From Streptomyces sp. NBRC 110035 (GTDB taxonomy: Bacteria > Actinomycetota > Actinomycetes > Streptomycetales > Streptomycetaceae): DNA of 40,332 nucleotides. The stretch covers positions 112,907 through 153,238 of the forward strand of contig NZ_BBNN01000034.1 in the NCBI RefSeq assembly GCF_000829695.1, in the 5' to 3' direction. The translations under genes were made by a program, and so were the position numbers. The notes under the pieces were generated by a model. That model ran no database searches, was not told the origin of the DNA, and saw nothing but the letters and a program-made list of their open reading frames with translations. This document shows, one piece after another, positions 15,460-24,078 of this stretch; position 1 is the stretch's first letter, and the number at the start of each line of letters is the position of its first letter.

Positions 15460-15491
15460 CTCTGTGGGCCGGTGGGCCGGTAGAGCTGTGC

Positions 15492-15525
15492 GGAAGGGCT
15501 GGTGACCACGGTCACCAGCCCTTCC
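15492..15525 (+). terminator. Terminator of the GroES-like gene
   Basis: GGAAGGGCTGGTGACC pairs with 15510-15525, a 16-bp stem with a minimal loop. It abuts the promoter of the guanidine riboswitch transcript. Confidence 0.8.
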
Positions 15526-15545
15526 GGCCGTCCTGGCCGGGGATC

Positions 15546-15551
15546 TAGAGT
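15546..15551 (+). promoter_or_regulatory. Probable -10 of the gdx transcript
   Basis: TAGAGT, with a weak TTCCGG -35 at 15522-15527 (18-bp spacer). Transcription would start near 15558, so the riboswitch at 15571 would be at the very 5' end of the RNA. Confidence 0.4.
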
Positions 15552-15570
15552 GGACGGACCCGACACCGGG

Positions 15571-15613
15571 CCCCGACGAGACGCGCCGTACCGGGGTGAG
15601 GCAAAGACGACGC
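15571..15613 (+). promoter_or_regulatory. Guanidine-III riboswitch (ykkC-III)
   Basis: The segment has the guanidine-III class layout: CCCC-GACGAG-ACGCGCCGUA-CCGGGG-UGAGGCAAAGACGACGC. P1 is CCCC/GGGG; the GACGAG and CGCCGUAC blocks and the CAAGAC-like strand (here CAAAGAC) are class signatures. GCGCCGU can form the pseudoknot with ACGACGC with one C/A mismatch. It lies 45 bp before an SMR transporter of the guanidinium-exporter type, the usual target. Ligand binding would free the ribosome site at GGAGG (15645). Confidence 0.87.
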
Positions 15614-15657
15614 ACTCCCGTTCCGATACGTCGAGTGGTGTCCCGGAGGTGCCTGTC

Positions 15658-15978
15658 GTGGCGTGGGTCCTGTTGGTCGTGGCCGGTCTGCTCGAGGTGG
15701 GCTGGGCGATCGGGATGAAGTACACCGAGGGGTTCACCCGGCTGGCGCCCAGCCTGTTCACCGGCGCCGGCATCGTGGCGAGCATGGTGCTGCTGTCGTA
15801 CGCGGCGAAGACGCTCCCGATCGGTACGGCGTACGGCGTGTGGGTGGGGATCGGTGCCGCCGGGGCGGCGGTGCTGGGCATGGCGGTGCTGGGGGAGCCG
15901 GTGACCGCCGCCCGGGTCTTCTTCGTGTGCCTGCTGGTGGTCGCGGTGGTGGGGCTGAAGGCGACGTCGGGGCACTGA
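15658..15978 (+). CDS. gdx: SMR-family guanidinium exporter (Gdx/SugE type)
   Basis: A 106-aa, four-helix small multidrug resistance protein that works as an antiparallel dimer and exchanges guanidinium for protons. The Gdx/SugE signature is present: Glu13 in AGLLEVGWAIGMKYTEGFTR, and GTAYGVWVGIGAAGA. GTG 15658 is chosen because GGAGG lies 8 nt upstream and the family N-terminus starts there; the frame is open further up but covers the riboswitch. The riboswitch supports guanidinium as the true substrate. Confidence 0.92.
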   Translation: MAWVLLVVAGLLEVGWAIGMKYTEGFTRLAPSLFTGAGIVASMVLLSYAAKTLPIGTAYGVWVGIGAAGAAVLGMAVLGEPVTAARVFFVCLLVVAVVGLKATSGH

Positions 15979-16000
15979 GCCCCGCCGGTGCGGGAGCCGG

Positions 16001-16034
16001 GCGGTGCGGTCAGTCGCGCGGTGCGGTCAGTCGT
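16001..16034. repeat. 16-bp direct repeat at the 3' end of the penicillin-binding protein gene
   Basis: GCGGTGCGGTCAGTCG occurs at 16001 and 16019, the second copy spanning the stop codon of the minus-strand gene. It looks like a recent local duplication. Confidence 0.6.
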
Positions 16035-18390
16035 CGCGGGGGCGGGGGATGAATCCGGTGAGGCCGCCGCGGTCGCCCGTGCCGGTGTCCTCGCCGGTTC
16101 CGCCCGCCCCGCCGGTTTCTCCGGGTCCGTCGCCGTCCGTGTCGCCCGTGGTGCCGGTCGGCCCGCCCGTGGTGCCGCCGGTCTGCCCGGTTCCGCCGTC
16201 CGTGCCGCCGCCGGCCGTGGTGTCGCCGTTGGTGCCGTCGCTCGTCGCGCCTCCCGTGCTGTTCCCGTTCTCGCCGGTGCCGTCGCCCGGGCTGAGGCTC
16301 GCGCTCCCGTCCGGTCCGGGGGTCCTGGACGTGCCGTCGCCCGGGGCGGCGGAGGGGAGGGAGCTGGAGTCGGCGGTCGGTGGCGCGGTCCGTTCGGCGC
16401 CGGCCTGCAGGTCGAGGTCGAAGTCGCTGACGGGTTCGCCCTCCAGCGCGTCCCGGGTGAACTGGGCCCAGATCTCGGCGGGTGCCCCGCCCCCGTTGAC
16501 GCGCGGCATGCCCATCGCGCCGTACAGCTTCTCCTGTGCGGCGGTGTCCGGGTTCTGGCCCATGACCGCGACGACGGTGACGAGTTCGGGGGTGTAGCCG
16601 GCGAACCAGGCGGCCTTGTCCTCCTCCGCGGTGCCGGTCTTGCCGGCGGCGGGGCGGCCCGCGGCGAGCGCGGCGGCCGCGGTGCCGTTCTGGACGACGC
16701 CGCGCAGGACGGCGGTGGTGGTGTCGGCGGCTTCGCGGCTGACGGCCCGGCGGGTCTTCCGTTCGGGCAGCGGCACCGTCTCCTTCCCGTCCTTGGTGAT
16801 CTTCTCGATCAGGACGGGGTCGCCGTGCACGCCGTGGTTGGCGAGGGTCGCGTACGCCTCGGCCATGTCCAGGGTGCTGGCGGTGGCGACGCCGAGGGCG
16901 ATGGACGGGGAGGGGGTCAGTTCGGGTGTGGTGGAGGGGATGCCGAGGCCGATGGCGGTCTGCTGGACCTTGTCGGAGCCGACGTCGACCGCCATCTGGG
17001 CGTAGACGGCGTTGACGGACTTGTCGGTGGCCTCGCGGACGGTGATGCGGCCGTACGACCGGTCGTCCTCGTTGGCCGGGGCGTAGCGGCCGCCGGGCCA
17101 GCCCTCGACGGGCCGTTTGTTGGTGCCGTCGTAGACGGTGTTCGGGGTGATGGGGCGGCCGCCCTGGGTGCTGGAGCCGTTCTCGACGGCCGAGGCGAAC
17201 ACGAACGGCTTGAAGATGGAGCCGACCTGGTAATCCCTGCGGGTGGCGTTGGGGGTGTACTGCTTGACGTAGTCGATGCCGTTGTACATCGCGCGGACCT
17301 TGCCGGTCCTCGGTTCGACGGCGGTGCCGCCGGCGCGGACGTACGTGTCGACCTCGCGTTCCTCCGGGTCGAGCCGGTCCATCAGGTTGTCGTTGACGGA
17401 GTCGACGAAGGCGTCCTGCTTGTCCTTCTGCAGGGTGGTGGTGATGCGGTAGCCGCCGGCGTCGAGTTCCTCCTCGCCGACGATCCCGTTCCCGGTCAGG
17501 TGGTCCTTCATGATCTGCACGATGTAGCCGCGCTGGCCCGACATGCCGGTGGAGTTGGTGTTCCCCCTGGGGGCGGGGAACACCAGCCCGGCCCGCTCGG
17601 CCGCGTCCAGCCAGCCCTTCTCGACCATGCCGTCCAGGACGTAGTTCCAGCGGGACTCGGCGGCCGGCCGGTTCTCCGGGTGGGCGACGACGTCGTACTG
17701 GCTGGGGGCGTTGACCAGGGCGGCGAGGTAGGCGGCGCGGCCGGCGTCGAGGTCCTGCGCGTCCACGCCGTAGTAGGCGTGGGCGGCGGCCTGGATGCCG
17801 TAGGCGTTGCGGCCGAAGTAGCTGGTGTTGAGGTAGCCCTCGAGGATCTTGTCCTTGCTCTGCTCGCGGTCCAGCTTGATGGCGATGAAGAACTCCTTCA
17901 CCTTGCGGGTGACGGTCTGCTCCTGCCGCAGGTAGTAGTTCTTCACGTACTGCTGGGTGATGGTGGAGCCGGACTGCTTGCCCTTGCCGGTGGCGGTGTT
18001 CCAGGCGGCGCGGATCATGGCCTGGGGGTCGACGGCGGACTCGGTGTAGAAGTCACGGTCCTCGGCGGCGAGGACGGCGTGCTGCGCGTCCTCGGAGATC
18101 CGGCCGAGGCCGACGTTCTCCCGGTTGACCTCGCCGTCCCGGGCGATGACGGAGCCGTCGGCGTAGAGGTAGACGTTGGCCTGTTTGGTCGCGAGGGCGT
18201 TGGCGGGCGGGATCTGCACGAGGGTGTAGCCGAGGAGGAAGACGCCGAGGAGCAGGAGTGCGCCGAGGAGGAGGGCGCTGAGCGTCATCCGCCAGGTGGG
18301 GACGGCCCGGCGCCATCCGGTGCGCCCGCGCCTGGGCTCTCGGGGGCCCCGGCCCCGGCCGGACTGCTGTGGCTGCGGCTCGTCGCTCAT
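16027..18390 (-). CDS. Class A penicillin-binding protein (transglycosylase/transpeptidase)
   Basis: A 787-aa bifunctional peptidoglycan synthase. Order: short basic cytoplasmic N-terminus; one transmembrane helix (LSALLLGALLLLGVFLLGYT); GT51 glycosyltransferase with catalytic Glu110 in EDRDFYTESAVD, GSTITQQYVKN and RKVKEFFIAIKLD; transpeptidase with Ser391 in GSIFKPF (SxxK), SVN near residue 458 and KTGTAEE near 582; then a roughly 110-residue Gly/Thr/Asp-rich tail, probably unstructured outside the membrane. The start could also be the GTG at 18399, which has AGGAG closer to it. Confidence 0.93.
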   Translation of the reverse strand: MSDEPQPQQSGRGRGPREPRRGRTGWRRAVPTWRMTLSALLLGALLLLGVFLLGYTLVQIPPANALATKQANVYLYADGSVIARDGEVNRENVGLGRISEDAQHAVLAAEDRDFYTESAVDPQAMIRAAWNTATGKGKQSGSTITQQYVKNYYLRQEQTVTRKVKEFFIAIKLDREQSKDKILEGYLNTSYFGRNAYGIQAAAHAYYGVDAQDLDAGRAAYLAALVNAPSQYDVVAHPENRPAAESRWNYVLDGMVEKGWLDAAERAGLVFPAPRGNTNSTGMSGQRGYIVQIMKDHLTGNGIVGEEELDAGGYRITTTLQKDKQDAFVDSVNDNLMDRLDPEEREVDTYVRAGGTAVEPRTGKVRAMYNGIDYVKQYTPNATRRDYQVGSIFKPFVFASAVENGSSTQGGRPITPNTVYDGTNKRPVEGWPGGRYAPANEDDRSYGRITVREATDKSVNAVYAQMAVDVGSDKVQQTAIGLGIPSTTPELTPSPSIALGVATASTLDMAEAYATLANHGVHGDPVLIEKITKDGKETVPLPERKTRRAVSREAADTTTAVLRGVVQNGTAAAALAAGRPAAGKTGTAEEDKAAWFAGYTPELVTVVAVMGQNPDTAAQEKLYGAMGMPRVNGGGAPAEIWAQFTRDALEGEPVSDFDLDLQAGAERTAPPTADSSSLPSAAPGDGTSRTPGPDGSASLSPGDGTGENGNSTGGATSDGTNGDTTAGGGTDGGTGQTGGTTGGPTGTTGDTDGDGPGETGGAGGTGEDTGTGDRGGLTGFIPRPRDD

Positions 18391-18714
18391 CTCGTGCACG
18401 GACTCCTGTTTCGCCTTGTTCCTGCCGGTACGACCAGTACAGCCGATACAGCCGTAACGGTCGGTACGCGTGATGCGTGCGTGTACGCGTCGTGCGTCCC
18501 CTTGTAGAAGACTGTCGCATCCGGTGAACCGTTCCTGTCGGCGGCGCGTGTCGGTCCGCCGTACGGCATCTCCCCCTCATGGCCCCGAAGCGCCGGAAAA
18601 TGCCTGGCAGCGCGTCGGCCGCCGGTACTAGGTTCGTGCGCTCGGGCGTCTTCGACGGCGTCGGACGAGTACGCCGGGCGGGTGCGCCGGGCGGGGCGAG
18701 GACCGGAGGCGGTG

Positions 18715-19521
18715 GTGGGGGGAGGCACGACCCGGCTGTACACGGCGGTCGCGGCGGGCGGTTTCCGGCGGTACGCGACCTATCGGGCGGCGACGGCGGC
18801 CGGGGTGTTCACCAACACCGTCTTCGGCCTGATCCTCGTGTACACGTACCTGGCGCTGTGGAACGAGCGGCCGGACCTCGGCGGCTACGGGCAGGCGCAG
18901 GCGGTCACGTACGTGTGGCTGGGGCAGGCGCTCTACGCGACGCTGGCCGTTCAGGGCGGCGGCTTCGAGATCGAGCTGATGGAGCGGATCCGTACGGGTG
19001 CCGTCGCGATCGACCTGTACCGGCCCGCCGACCTGCAGGGATGGTGGCTGGCGCAGGATCTGGGCCGCTCGGTGTTCCAGCTGCTGGGGCGGGGCGTGGT
19101 CCCCTTCCTGTTCGGGGTGGCGGTCTTCCCCGTGGAGCTGCCGGACGCTCCGCTGACCTGGGCCGCCTTCCTGGCGGCGGTGCTGCTGGCGATGGTGGTC
19201 AGTTTCGCGATCCGCTATCTGGTGGCGCTGAGCGCGTTCTGGCTGCTGGACGGTACGGGGGCGATGCAGATGCTGATGATCGTGGGGATGTTCTGTTCGG
19301 GCATGGTGCTGCCGCTGAACGTCTTCCCGGGCGTGTTCGGCGAGGTCGTACGGATGCTGCCCTGGGCGGCGCTGCTCCAGGGGCCGGCCGACGTCCTGAT
19401 GGGGGAGGCGAGCGTGCTGCGGGTCTTCGCCCTTCAGGGCGCATGGGCGGTGGCGCTGCTGGCGGCGGGACGGCTGCTGCAGACGGCGGCGACCCGGCGG
19501 GTGGTGGTCCAGGGTGGCTGA
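18715..19521 (+). CDS. ABC-2 type exporter permease, subunit 1
   Basis: A 268-aa, roughly six-helix permease of the ABC-2/DUF990 kind (YATYRAATAAGVFTNTVFGLIL, FEIELMERIRTGAVAIDLYRP, FCSGMVLPLNVFP). GTG 18715 is preferred over 18712 because the GGAGG at 18705 is then 5 nt away. It overlaps the next permease gene by 8 bp. With the ATPase that follows it forms a two-permease, one-ATPase exporter; the substrate is unknown. The 18400-18714 gap holds the divergent promoters but no clear gene. Confidence 0.88.
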   Translation: MGGGTTRLYTAVAAGGFRRYATYRAATAAGVFTNTVFGLILVYTYLALWNERPDLGGYGQAQAVTYVWLGQALYATLAVQGGGFEIELMERIRTGAVAIDLYRPADLQGWWLAQDLGRSVFQLLGRGVVPFLFGVAVFPVELPDAPLTWAAFLAAVLLAMVVSFAIRYLVALSAFWLLDGTGAMQMLMIVGMFCSGMVLPLNVFPGVFGEVVRMLPWAALLQGPADVLMGEASVLRVFALQGAWAVALLAAGRLLQTAATRRVVVQGG

Positions 19522-20392
19522 GGGCGGCGGGCGGATCGGAGGATTCGATTCCGTTTCTGGTGCCGGGCGGCTCGGCAGGTGGTCCGGGGCGGCGCGGGGG
19601 GTGCGCGCGTACGGGCTGATCGCGGGCATGTGGATCCGCTCGACCATGGTGTACCGGACGTCGTTCGTACTGACGACCGTCGGCGGTGTCGCGGTGACCG
19701 GCCTTGACTTCGTCGCCATCGCGCTGATGTTCTCGCACGTCGACGTGCTGGCCGGCCACACTCTGGCCGAGGTGGCCTTCCTGTACGGCCTGTCCATCGT
19801 GCCGTTCGGCCTCGCGGATCTGGCGCTGGGCTCGATGGACCGGCTGGGGCGCCGGGTGCGGGACGGCACGCTCGACACGCTGCTGGTGCGGCCGGTGCCG
19901 GTGCTCGCGCAGGTCGCCGCGGACCGCTTCGCCCTGCGCCGCGTGGGGCGCCTGCTGCAGGGGCTGGTGGTCCTCGGCTGGGCGCTCGCCGCGCTCGACG
20001 TGGACTGGACGGTCCCGAAGCTGCTGCTGATGCCGGTGACGGTGGTCAGCGGCGCGGCGATCTTCTGCGCGGTGTTCGTGGGGGGCGCGGCCTTCCAGTT
20101 CGTGGCGCAGGACGCGTCCGAGGTGCAGAACGCGTTCACCTACGGCGGTCAGACCATGCTGCAGTATCCGCCGGTGCTGTTCGCGCAGGAACTGGTGCGC
20201 GGGGTGACGTTCGTGCTGCCGCTCGCCTTCGTCAACTGGATCCCCGCGTCCTATGTGTTGGGGCGGCCGTATCCGCTGGACCTGCCCGGGTGGGCGGCGT
20301 TCGCGGCACCGGCCGTGGCGGCGGTGTGCTGCGCGGCGGCCGGGTGGGCGTGGCGGGCGGGGCTGCGTTCGTATCGGAGTACAGGGAGTTAG
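19514..20392 (+). CDS. ABC-2 type exporter permease, subunit 2
   Basis: 292 aa with about six membrane segments after a polar N-terminus. The stretch MWIRSTMVYRTSFVLTTVGG and RVRDGTLDTLLVRPVPVLAQ resemble the first permease (IRTGAVAIDLYRP), so the two subunits are distant paralogues and probably form a heterodimer. GTG start inside the end of the previous gene indicates translational coupling. Confidence 0.88.
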   Translation: MAEGGGRIGGFDSVSGAGRLGRWSGAARGVRAYGLIAGMWIRSTMVYRTSFVLTTVGGVAVTGLDFVAIALMFSHVDVLAGHTLAEVAFLYGLSIVPFGLADLALGSMDRLGRRVRDGTLDTLLVRPVPVLAQVAADRFALRRVGRLLQGLVVLGWALAALDVDWTVPKLLLMPVTVVSGAAIFCAVFVGGAAFQFVAQDASEVQNAFTYGGQTMLQYPPVLFAQELVRGVTFVLPLAFVNWIPASYVLGRPYPLDLPGWAAFAAPAVAAVCCAAAGWAWRAGLRSYRSTGS

Positions 20393-20398
20393 CGGACC

Positions 20399-21610
20399 GT
20401 GGGCAACGACAGCGCGTACGACGAGGGCGAAGGCGGCGACGGGAGCCGGGACGGCGGTGGCGGAGGCCGCGAGGACGGCTGCGGCGGGAGCCGTGAGGAC
20501 CGGGAGTTCATCCTTCTCGACCGGGTCGAGAAGGTCTTCGACGTGCGGAAGAAGACCGGGTTCATGAAGCGGGAGCGGCGGCGGGTGCGGGCCGTGGACT
20601 CGCTCTCGTTCTCCGTGGCCCGCGGTGAGATGGTCGGCTACATCGGGCCGAACGGCGCGGGCAAGTCGACCACGATCAAGATGCTGACCGGGATCCTCAC
20701 CCCGAGCGGCGGCCGGCTGCGGGTGGCCGGCATCGACCCCACCCGGGAGCGGATGCGGCTGGCGCACCGCATCGGGGTGGTGTTCGGGCAGCGGACGACG
20801 CTGTGGTGGGATCTGCCGCTGCTCGACTCGTACCGGCTGATGCACCGCATGTACCGGATTCCCGACGCCCGTTACCGCGCGAACCTGGACCGGCTCGTCG
20901 AACTCCTCGACCTGGGCGACCTGCTGGACACCCCGGTACGGCAGCTCTCTCTGGGGCAGCGGATGCGCGGCGACATCGCTGCGGCGCTGCTGCACGACCC
21001 GGAGGTGCTGTACCTGGACGAGCCGACCATCGGTCTGGACGTCGTCTCCAAGACCAAGGTGCGGGACTTCCTGCGGGAGCTGAACGCCGAGCGGGCCACG
21101 ACGGTGCTGCTGACCACGCACGACCTGCAGGACATCGAGCAGTTGTGCTCGCGGGTGATGGTCATCGACCACGGCCGCCTGGTGTACGACGGTGCGCTCG
21201 CCGGCCTGCACCGGGCGGGGGAGAGCGAACGGACGCTGGTGGTGGACCTGGAACGGGAGGTGCCGCCGATCGACGTGCCGGCGCCCGCGCGGGTGGTGCG
21301 GGTGGAGGGGCCGCGGCAGTGGCTGGCGTTCCCGGCGGCGCAGTCGGCGGCCCCGCTGGTGGCGCGGATCGCGGCGGAGTACCCGCTGGTGGACCTTTCG
21401 GTGCGGGAGCCGGACATCGAGGCCGTGATCGCGAAGATGTACGCGGAGCGGGCGGACCGGGGGCACCGGGCGGACCGGGGGCACCGGGCGGACCGGGGAC
21501 ATCAGGATGATCAGGCGGGCCAGGGGCGCCAGGTGGACCAGGCGGAGGAGGCCGTCGGGGGCACCTCGCCCGACGCCCGGGACGAGGGCGCGGGGCGGGT
21601 GGTCTCGTAG
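20399..21610 (+). CDS. ABC transporter ATPase of the ABC-2 exporter
   Basis: A 403-aa ATPase. Walker A GPNGAGKST (residues 83-91), Q-loop VFGQRTTLWWDL, signature LSLGQRMR, Walker B VLYLDEPT, H-loop TTHDLQDIE. It resembles the DUF990-linked, NatA-like ATPases. The N-terminal 35 residues are Gly/Asp-rich. The C-terminal tail carries three copies of the hexapeptide ADRGHR from an 18-bp repeat. GTG start 6 bp after the second permease; one operon. Confidence 0.92.
   Translation: MGNDSAYDEGEGGDGSRDGGGGGREDGCGGSREDREFILLDRVEKVFDVRKKTGFMKRERRRVRAVDSLSFSVARGEMVGYIGPNGAGKSTTIKMLTGILTPSGGRLRVAGIDPTRERMRLAHRIGVVFGQRTTLWWDLPLLDSYRLMHRMYRIPDARYRANLDRLVELLDLGDLLDTPVRQLSLGQRMRGDIAAALLHDPEVLYLDEPTIGLDVVSKTKVRDFLRELNAERATTVLLTTHDLQDIEQLCSRVMVIDHGRLVYDGALAGLHRAGESERTLVVDLEREVPPIDVPAPARVVRVEGPRQWLAFPAAQSAAPLVARIAAEYPLVDLSVREPDIEAVIAKMYAERADRGHRADRGHRADRGHQDDQAGQGRQVDQAEEAVGGTSPDARDEGAGRVVS
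21451..21504 (+). repeat. Three 18-bp tandem repeats inside the ABC ATPase gene
   Basis: Three near-identical copies of GCGGACCGGGGGCACCGG encode ADRGHR three times at the C-terminus. Copy number probably varies between strains. Confidence 0.75.
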
Positions 21611-21630
21611 CCCTCGGCCGGGGGACCTCG

Positions 21631-21636
21631 TAGGCT
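21631..21636 (+). promoter_or_regulatory. Probable -10 of a leaderless DUF1707 transcript
   Basis: TAGGCT, 7 nt, then ATG at 21644, with no Shine-Dalgarno. The hexamer and spacing are identical to those at rph. Confidence 0.45.
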
Positions 21637-21643
21637 GCCGTGT

Positions 21644-22501
21644 ATGACCGACGACGCAGTTCCGGACCTCCGTGCCTCCGACGCCGACCGCGAGCGGGTC
21701 GCCGCCGTTCTGCGGGACGCCGTCGCCGAGGGGCGTCTGGACATGGAGGAGTTCGAGGAGCGGCTGGACGCGACGTACAGGGCGCGGACCTACCGGGAAC
21801 TCGAACCGATCACCCGCGACCTGCCCGCCCCCGGGGTGTCCGCCCCCGTCGTCGACCTGACCAAGTCCCCCGAGCCGGGCGGCGACTGGGCGAGCCGGGT
21901 GGGCGTCGGCGGTGACGCGCCGTCGACGTGGGCCGTCGCCGTGATGTCGGGGTTCCAGCGCAAGGGCCGGTGGACGGCGCCGCGGAGGTTCAACTGCTTC
22001 GCCTTCTGGGGCGGCGGCGAGATCGATCTGCGCGAGGCGGACTTCGCGGACCGCGAGGTCGTGATCAACGCGGTCGCGATCATGGGCGGCGTCAACGTCG
22101 TCGTCCCGCCGGGTGTCGAGGTCGTCGTCCGCGGCATCGGCATCATGGGCGGCTTCGACCACCGTGAGGAGGGCGTGCCGGGCGACCCGGGCGCCCCGCG
22201 CGTGGTCCTCTCGGGCTTCGCCTTCTGGGGCGGCGTCGGCGTCGAGCGTAAGCTGCCCCGGGCGGAGAAGCAGCGGCTCCGGGAGGAGCGCCGCCGCGAG
22301 AAGCTGGAGCGCAAGGCGAACGGCCGCGGGAATCCGGCGGGCGGCGACGCGGACCGCCGTGAACTGGACGCCTCCTCGTCCGGCCAGGCCTCCCCCGGCT
22401 TCGGCCACGGCGGCCTGGGCCACGGTTCCCTCGGCTTCGACTCCCTGCACGGCCGCCGGGCCGAGGAACAGGGCGACCGCCGCCGCGACCGGGACCGCTG
22501 A
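21644..22501 (+). CDS. DUF1707 protein with LiaF-like C-terminal region
   Basis: 285 aa, soluble. Residues about 8-55 (LRASDADRERVAAVLRDAVAEGRLD, EFEERLDATYRARTYREL) are the DUF1707 domain. Residues about 100-205 are beta-rich, with FNCFAFWGGGEIDLREADF, AIMGGVNVVVPPGVEV and a repeat FAFWGGVGV, similar to LiaF-type cell-wall stress response domains. A charged coiled segment (RLREERRREKLERK) and a Gly-rich tail follow. It is probably a cell-envelope-linked regulator or scaffold; the exact role is unknown. Confidence 0.85.
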   Translation: MTDDAVPDLRASDADRERVAAVLRDAVAEGRLDMEEFEERLDATYRARTYRELEPITRDLPAPGVSAPVVDLTKSPEPGGDWASRVGVGGDAPSTWAVAVMSGFQRKGRWTAPRRFNCFAFWGGGEIDLREADFADREVVINAVAIMGGVNVVVPPGVEVVVRGIGIMGGFDHREEGVPGDPGAPRVVLSGFAFWGGVGVERKLPRAEKQRLREERRREKLERKANGRGNPAGGDADRRELDASSSGQASPGFGHGGLGHGSLGFDSLHGRRAEEQGDRRRDRDR

Positions 22502-22579
22502 CGCGACCGGAGCAGGGCGAGGGAGAGCAGGGCGGGGCAGGGCGGAGGGGGGCCGGGCCGGGGAGCGGCCGGCCGCCCC

Positions 22580-23965
22580 CTACAACTCCGCCGGCGCCCC
22601 GCCCGACAGGTCGTCCAGGTCGAGGACCTCGGCCATCCGGGTGTACCCCCGGTCGCTCGGGTGCAGGTGGTCGCCCGAGTCGTAGACGGGGCGCAGCCGG
22701 CGCGGGTCGTACGGGTCGCGCAGGGCCCGGTCGAAGTCGACGACGGCGTCGAAGACGTGCCCCGCGCGGATCTCCCCGTTGATCTCCTGCCGTACGCCCT
22801 CGCGCGCGTCGGTGTGGCCGCGGTGGCCGCCGAACGGCATCAGGGTCGAGCCGACGACCTTCAGCCCGCGGGCGTGGGCGCGGTCCACGAGTGTCCCGAG
22901 CCCGCCGACGATCGCGTCCGGGTCGGCGAGGCCCGGGTCGCGCAGGATGTCGTTGACGCCGAGGAGGACGACGACGGCCTTGACGTTCGTACGGCCGAGG
23001 ACGTCGCGGTCGAAGCGGTTCAGGGCGCTGGTGTTCTCCGCGGGGCGGCCGAGGCCGTCGGCGAGGATCCGGTTGCCGCTGATGCCCTCGTTGACGACGC
23101 TGTAGCGCGGTACGTCCCGGCCGGCCGCGGCCGCCTCGCGCAGCCGGTCGGACAGGATGTCCGGCCAGCGGTTGTTGGCGCCGGTGGTGGAGGTGCTGCC
23201 GTCGGTGAGCGAGTCGCCGAGGGCGACCACGGTGCCCTGCGCGTCCTTGCTCAGCACGTCCAGCGCGGTCAGGTAGCGCCAGTAGGCGCTCTCCTCCGTG
23301 TACACGGTGCCGGCCGCGTCCCGGGTGTGCTCGCCGACGGCGGCGTACGAGGTCTGGCGCGCGTACGTGTGGCGGGTGACCGGCCCGGAGCCGGTGGGGG
23401 AGTACGTGGTGACCAGCACGTCCCCGTCGGACGGGACGGTGATGCGTACGGCGTCGCTCACCACCTGGCCGCCGGGCGGGACGACGACGGCGGCCTGGCC
23501 GCGGAAGGTGACCTGCCGCATCGTGTCGGCGAGTGCCGCGGCGCCGCCCCGGCCCGCGGACAGGGCGATCGAGGCGTGGCTGATGGTGAGCGGGGACTGC
23601 CCGTAGAGGTTGGACAGGGTGATCCGGGCGGCGGTGCCGCCGACGCCGGTGTGCACGACGTTGCGCAACGAGCGGTCCGCGAGGCCGGTCATCTCGGTGC
23701 CGGGCTCGCCACCGACCGGGGAGGCCGCCCAGGAGGAGACCCAGGTGCCGGTGGAGGCCGGTGCGGCCGGGTTCGGGCGGCCGTCGCGGCCGCCGGCGAG
23801 GGTGTCACGGTCCCCCGTGCCGTCGCCGTACAGGCCGGACGCCGGCCCGGACACCCCGACGTACAGGGCGGCGGACACTGCCACGATCGCGGCGATCACC
23901 GCGGCGAGCAGGGCGCGGTACTTCGTGGGAGACGCTTCCGCGCCCCCGTCACGTCCCCCGGTCAT
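22580..23965 (-). CDS. Secreted or membrane-anchored SGNH/GDSL hydrolase
   Basis: A 461-aa esterase-like protein. ATG 23965 gives a short cytoplasmic N-terminus and one signal-anchor helix (YRALLAAVIAAIVAVSAALYVGV), followed by a beta-rich region and the SGNH domain: GDSLTDGST with Ser252, the Gly of EGISGNRIL, GVNDI for the Asn, and GDHLHPSDRGY for the Asp/His. Such proteins deacylate or cleave esters of lipids or polysaccharides outside the cell. The natural substrate is unknown. Confidence 0.88.
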   Translation of the reverse strand: MTGGRDGGAEASPTKYRALLAAVIAAIVAVSAALYVGVSGPASGLYGDGTGDRDTLAGGRDGRPNPAAPASTGTWVSSWAASPVGGEPGTEMTGLADRSLRNVVHTGVGGTAARITLSNLYGQSPLTISHASIALSAGRGGAAALADTMRQVTFRGQAAVVVPPGGQVVSDAVRITVPSDGDVLVTTYSPTGSGPVTRHTYARQTSYAAVGEHTRDAAGTVYTEESAYWRYLTALDVLSKDAQGTVVALGDSLTDGSTSTTGANNRWPDILSDRLREAAAAGRDVPRYSVVNEGISGNRILADGLGRPAENTSALNRFDRDVLGRTNVKAVVVLLGVNDILRDPGLADPDAIVGGLGTLVDRAHARGLKVVGSTLMPFGGHRGHTDAREGVRQEINGEIRAGHVFDAVVDFDRALRDPYDPRRLRPVYDSGDHLHPSDRGYTRMAEVLDLDDLSGGAPAEL

Positions 23966-24078
23966 GCTGTTTCTGTTCTCCTCGGACGATCGGAGCCCGG
24001 GGCTCCGTACGGATGAGCCCATGATGCGTCATGGACGGGTGACGGTCCGACAGGACCTCACCAGGAACCCGCCGGGGT

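Noticed and set aside
15988..18507. 839-codon open frame on the plus strand
   Set aside because: Antisense to the penicillin-binding protein, whose catalytic motifs are all on the minus strand.
21451..21504. Possible CRISPR-like repeats
   Set aside because: Contiguous 18-bp units without spacers inside a coding region; no cas genes in the window.
19199..22450. 1083-codon open frame on the minus strand
   Set aside because: Antisense over the ABC operon and DUF1707 gene; His/Arg/Pro-rich with repeats from the 18-bp tract; not a protein.
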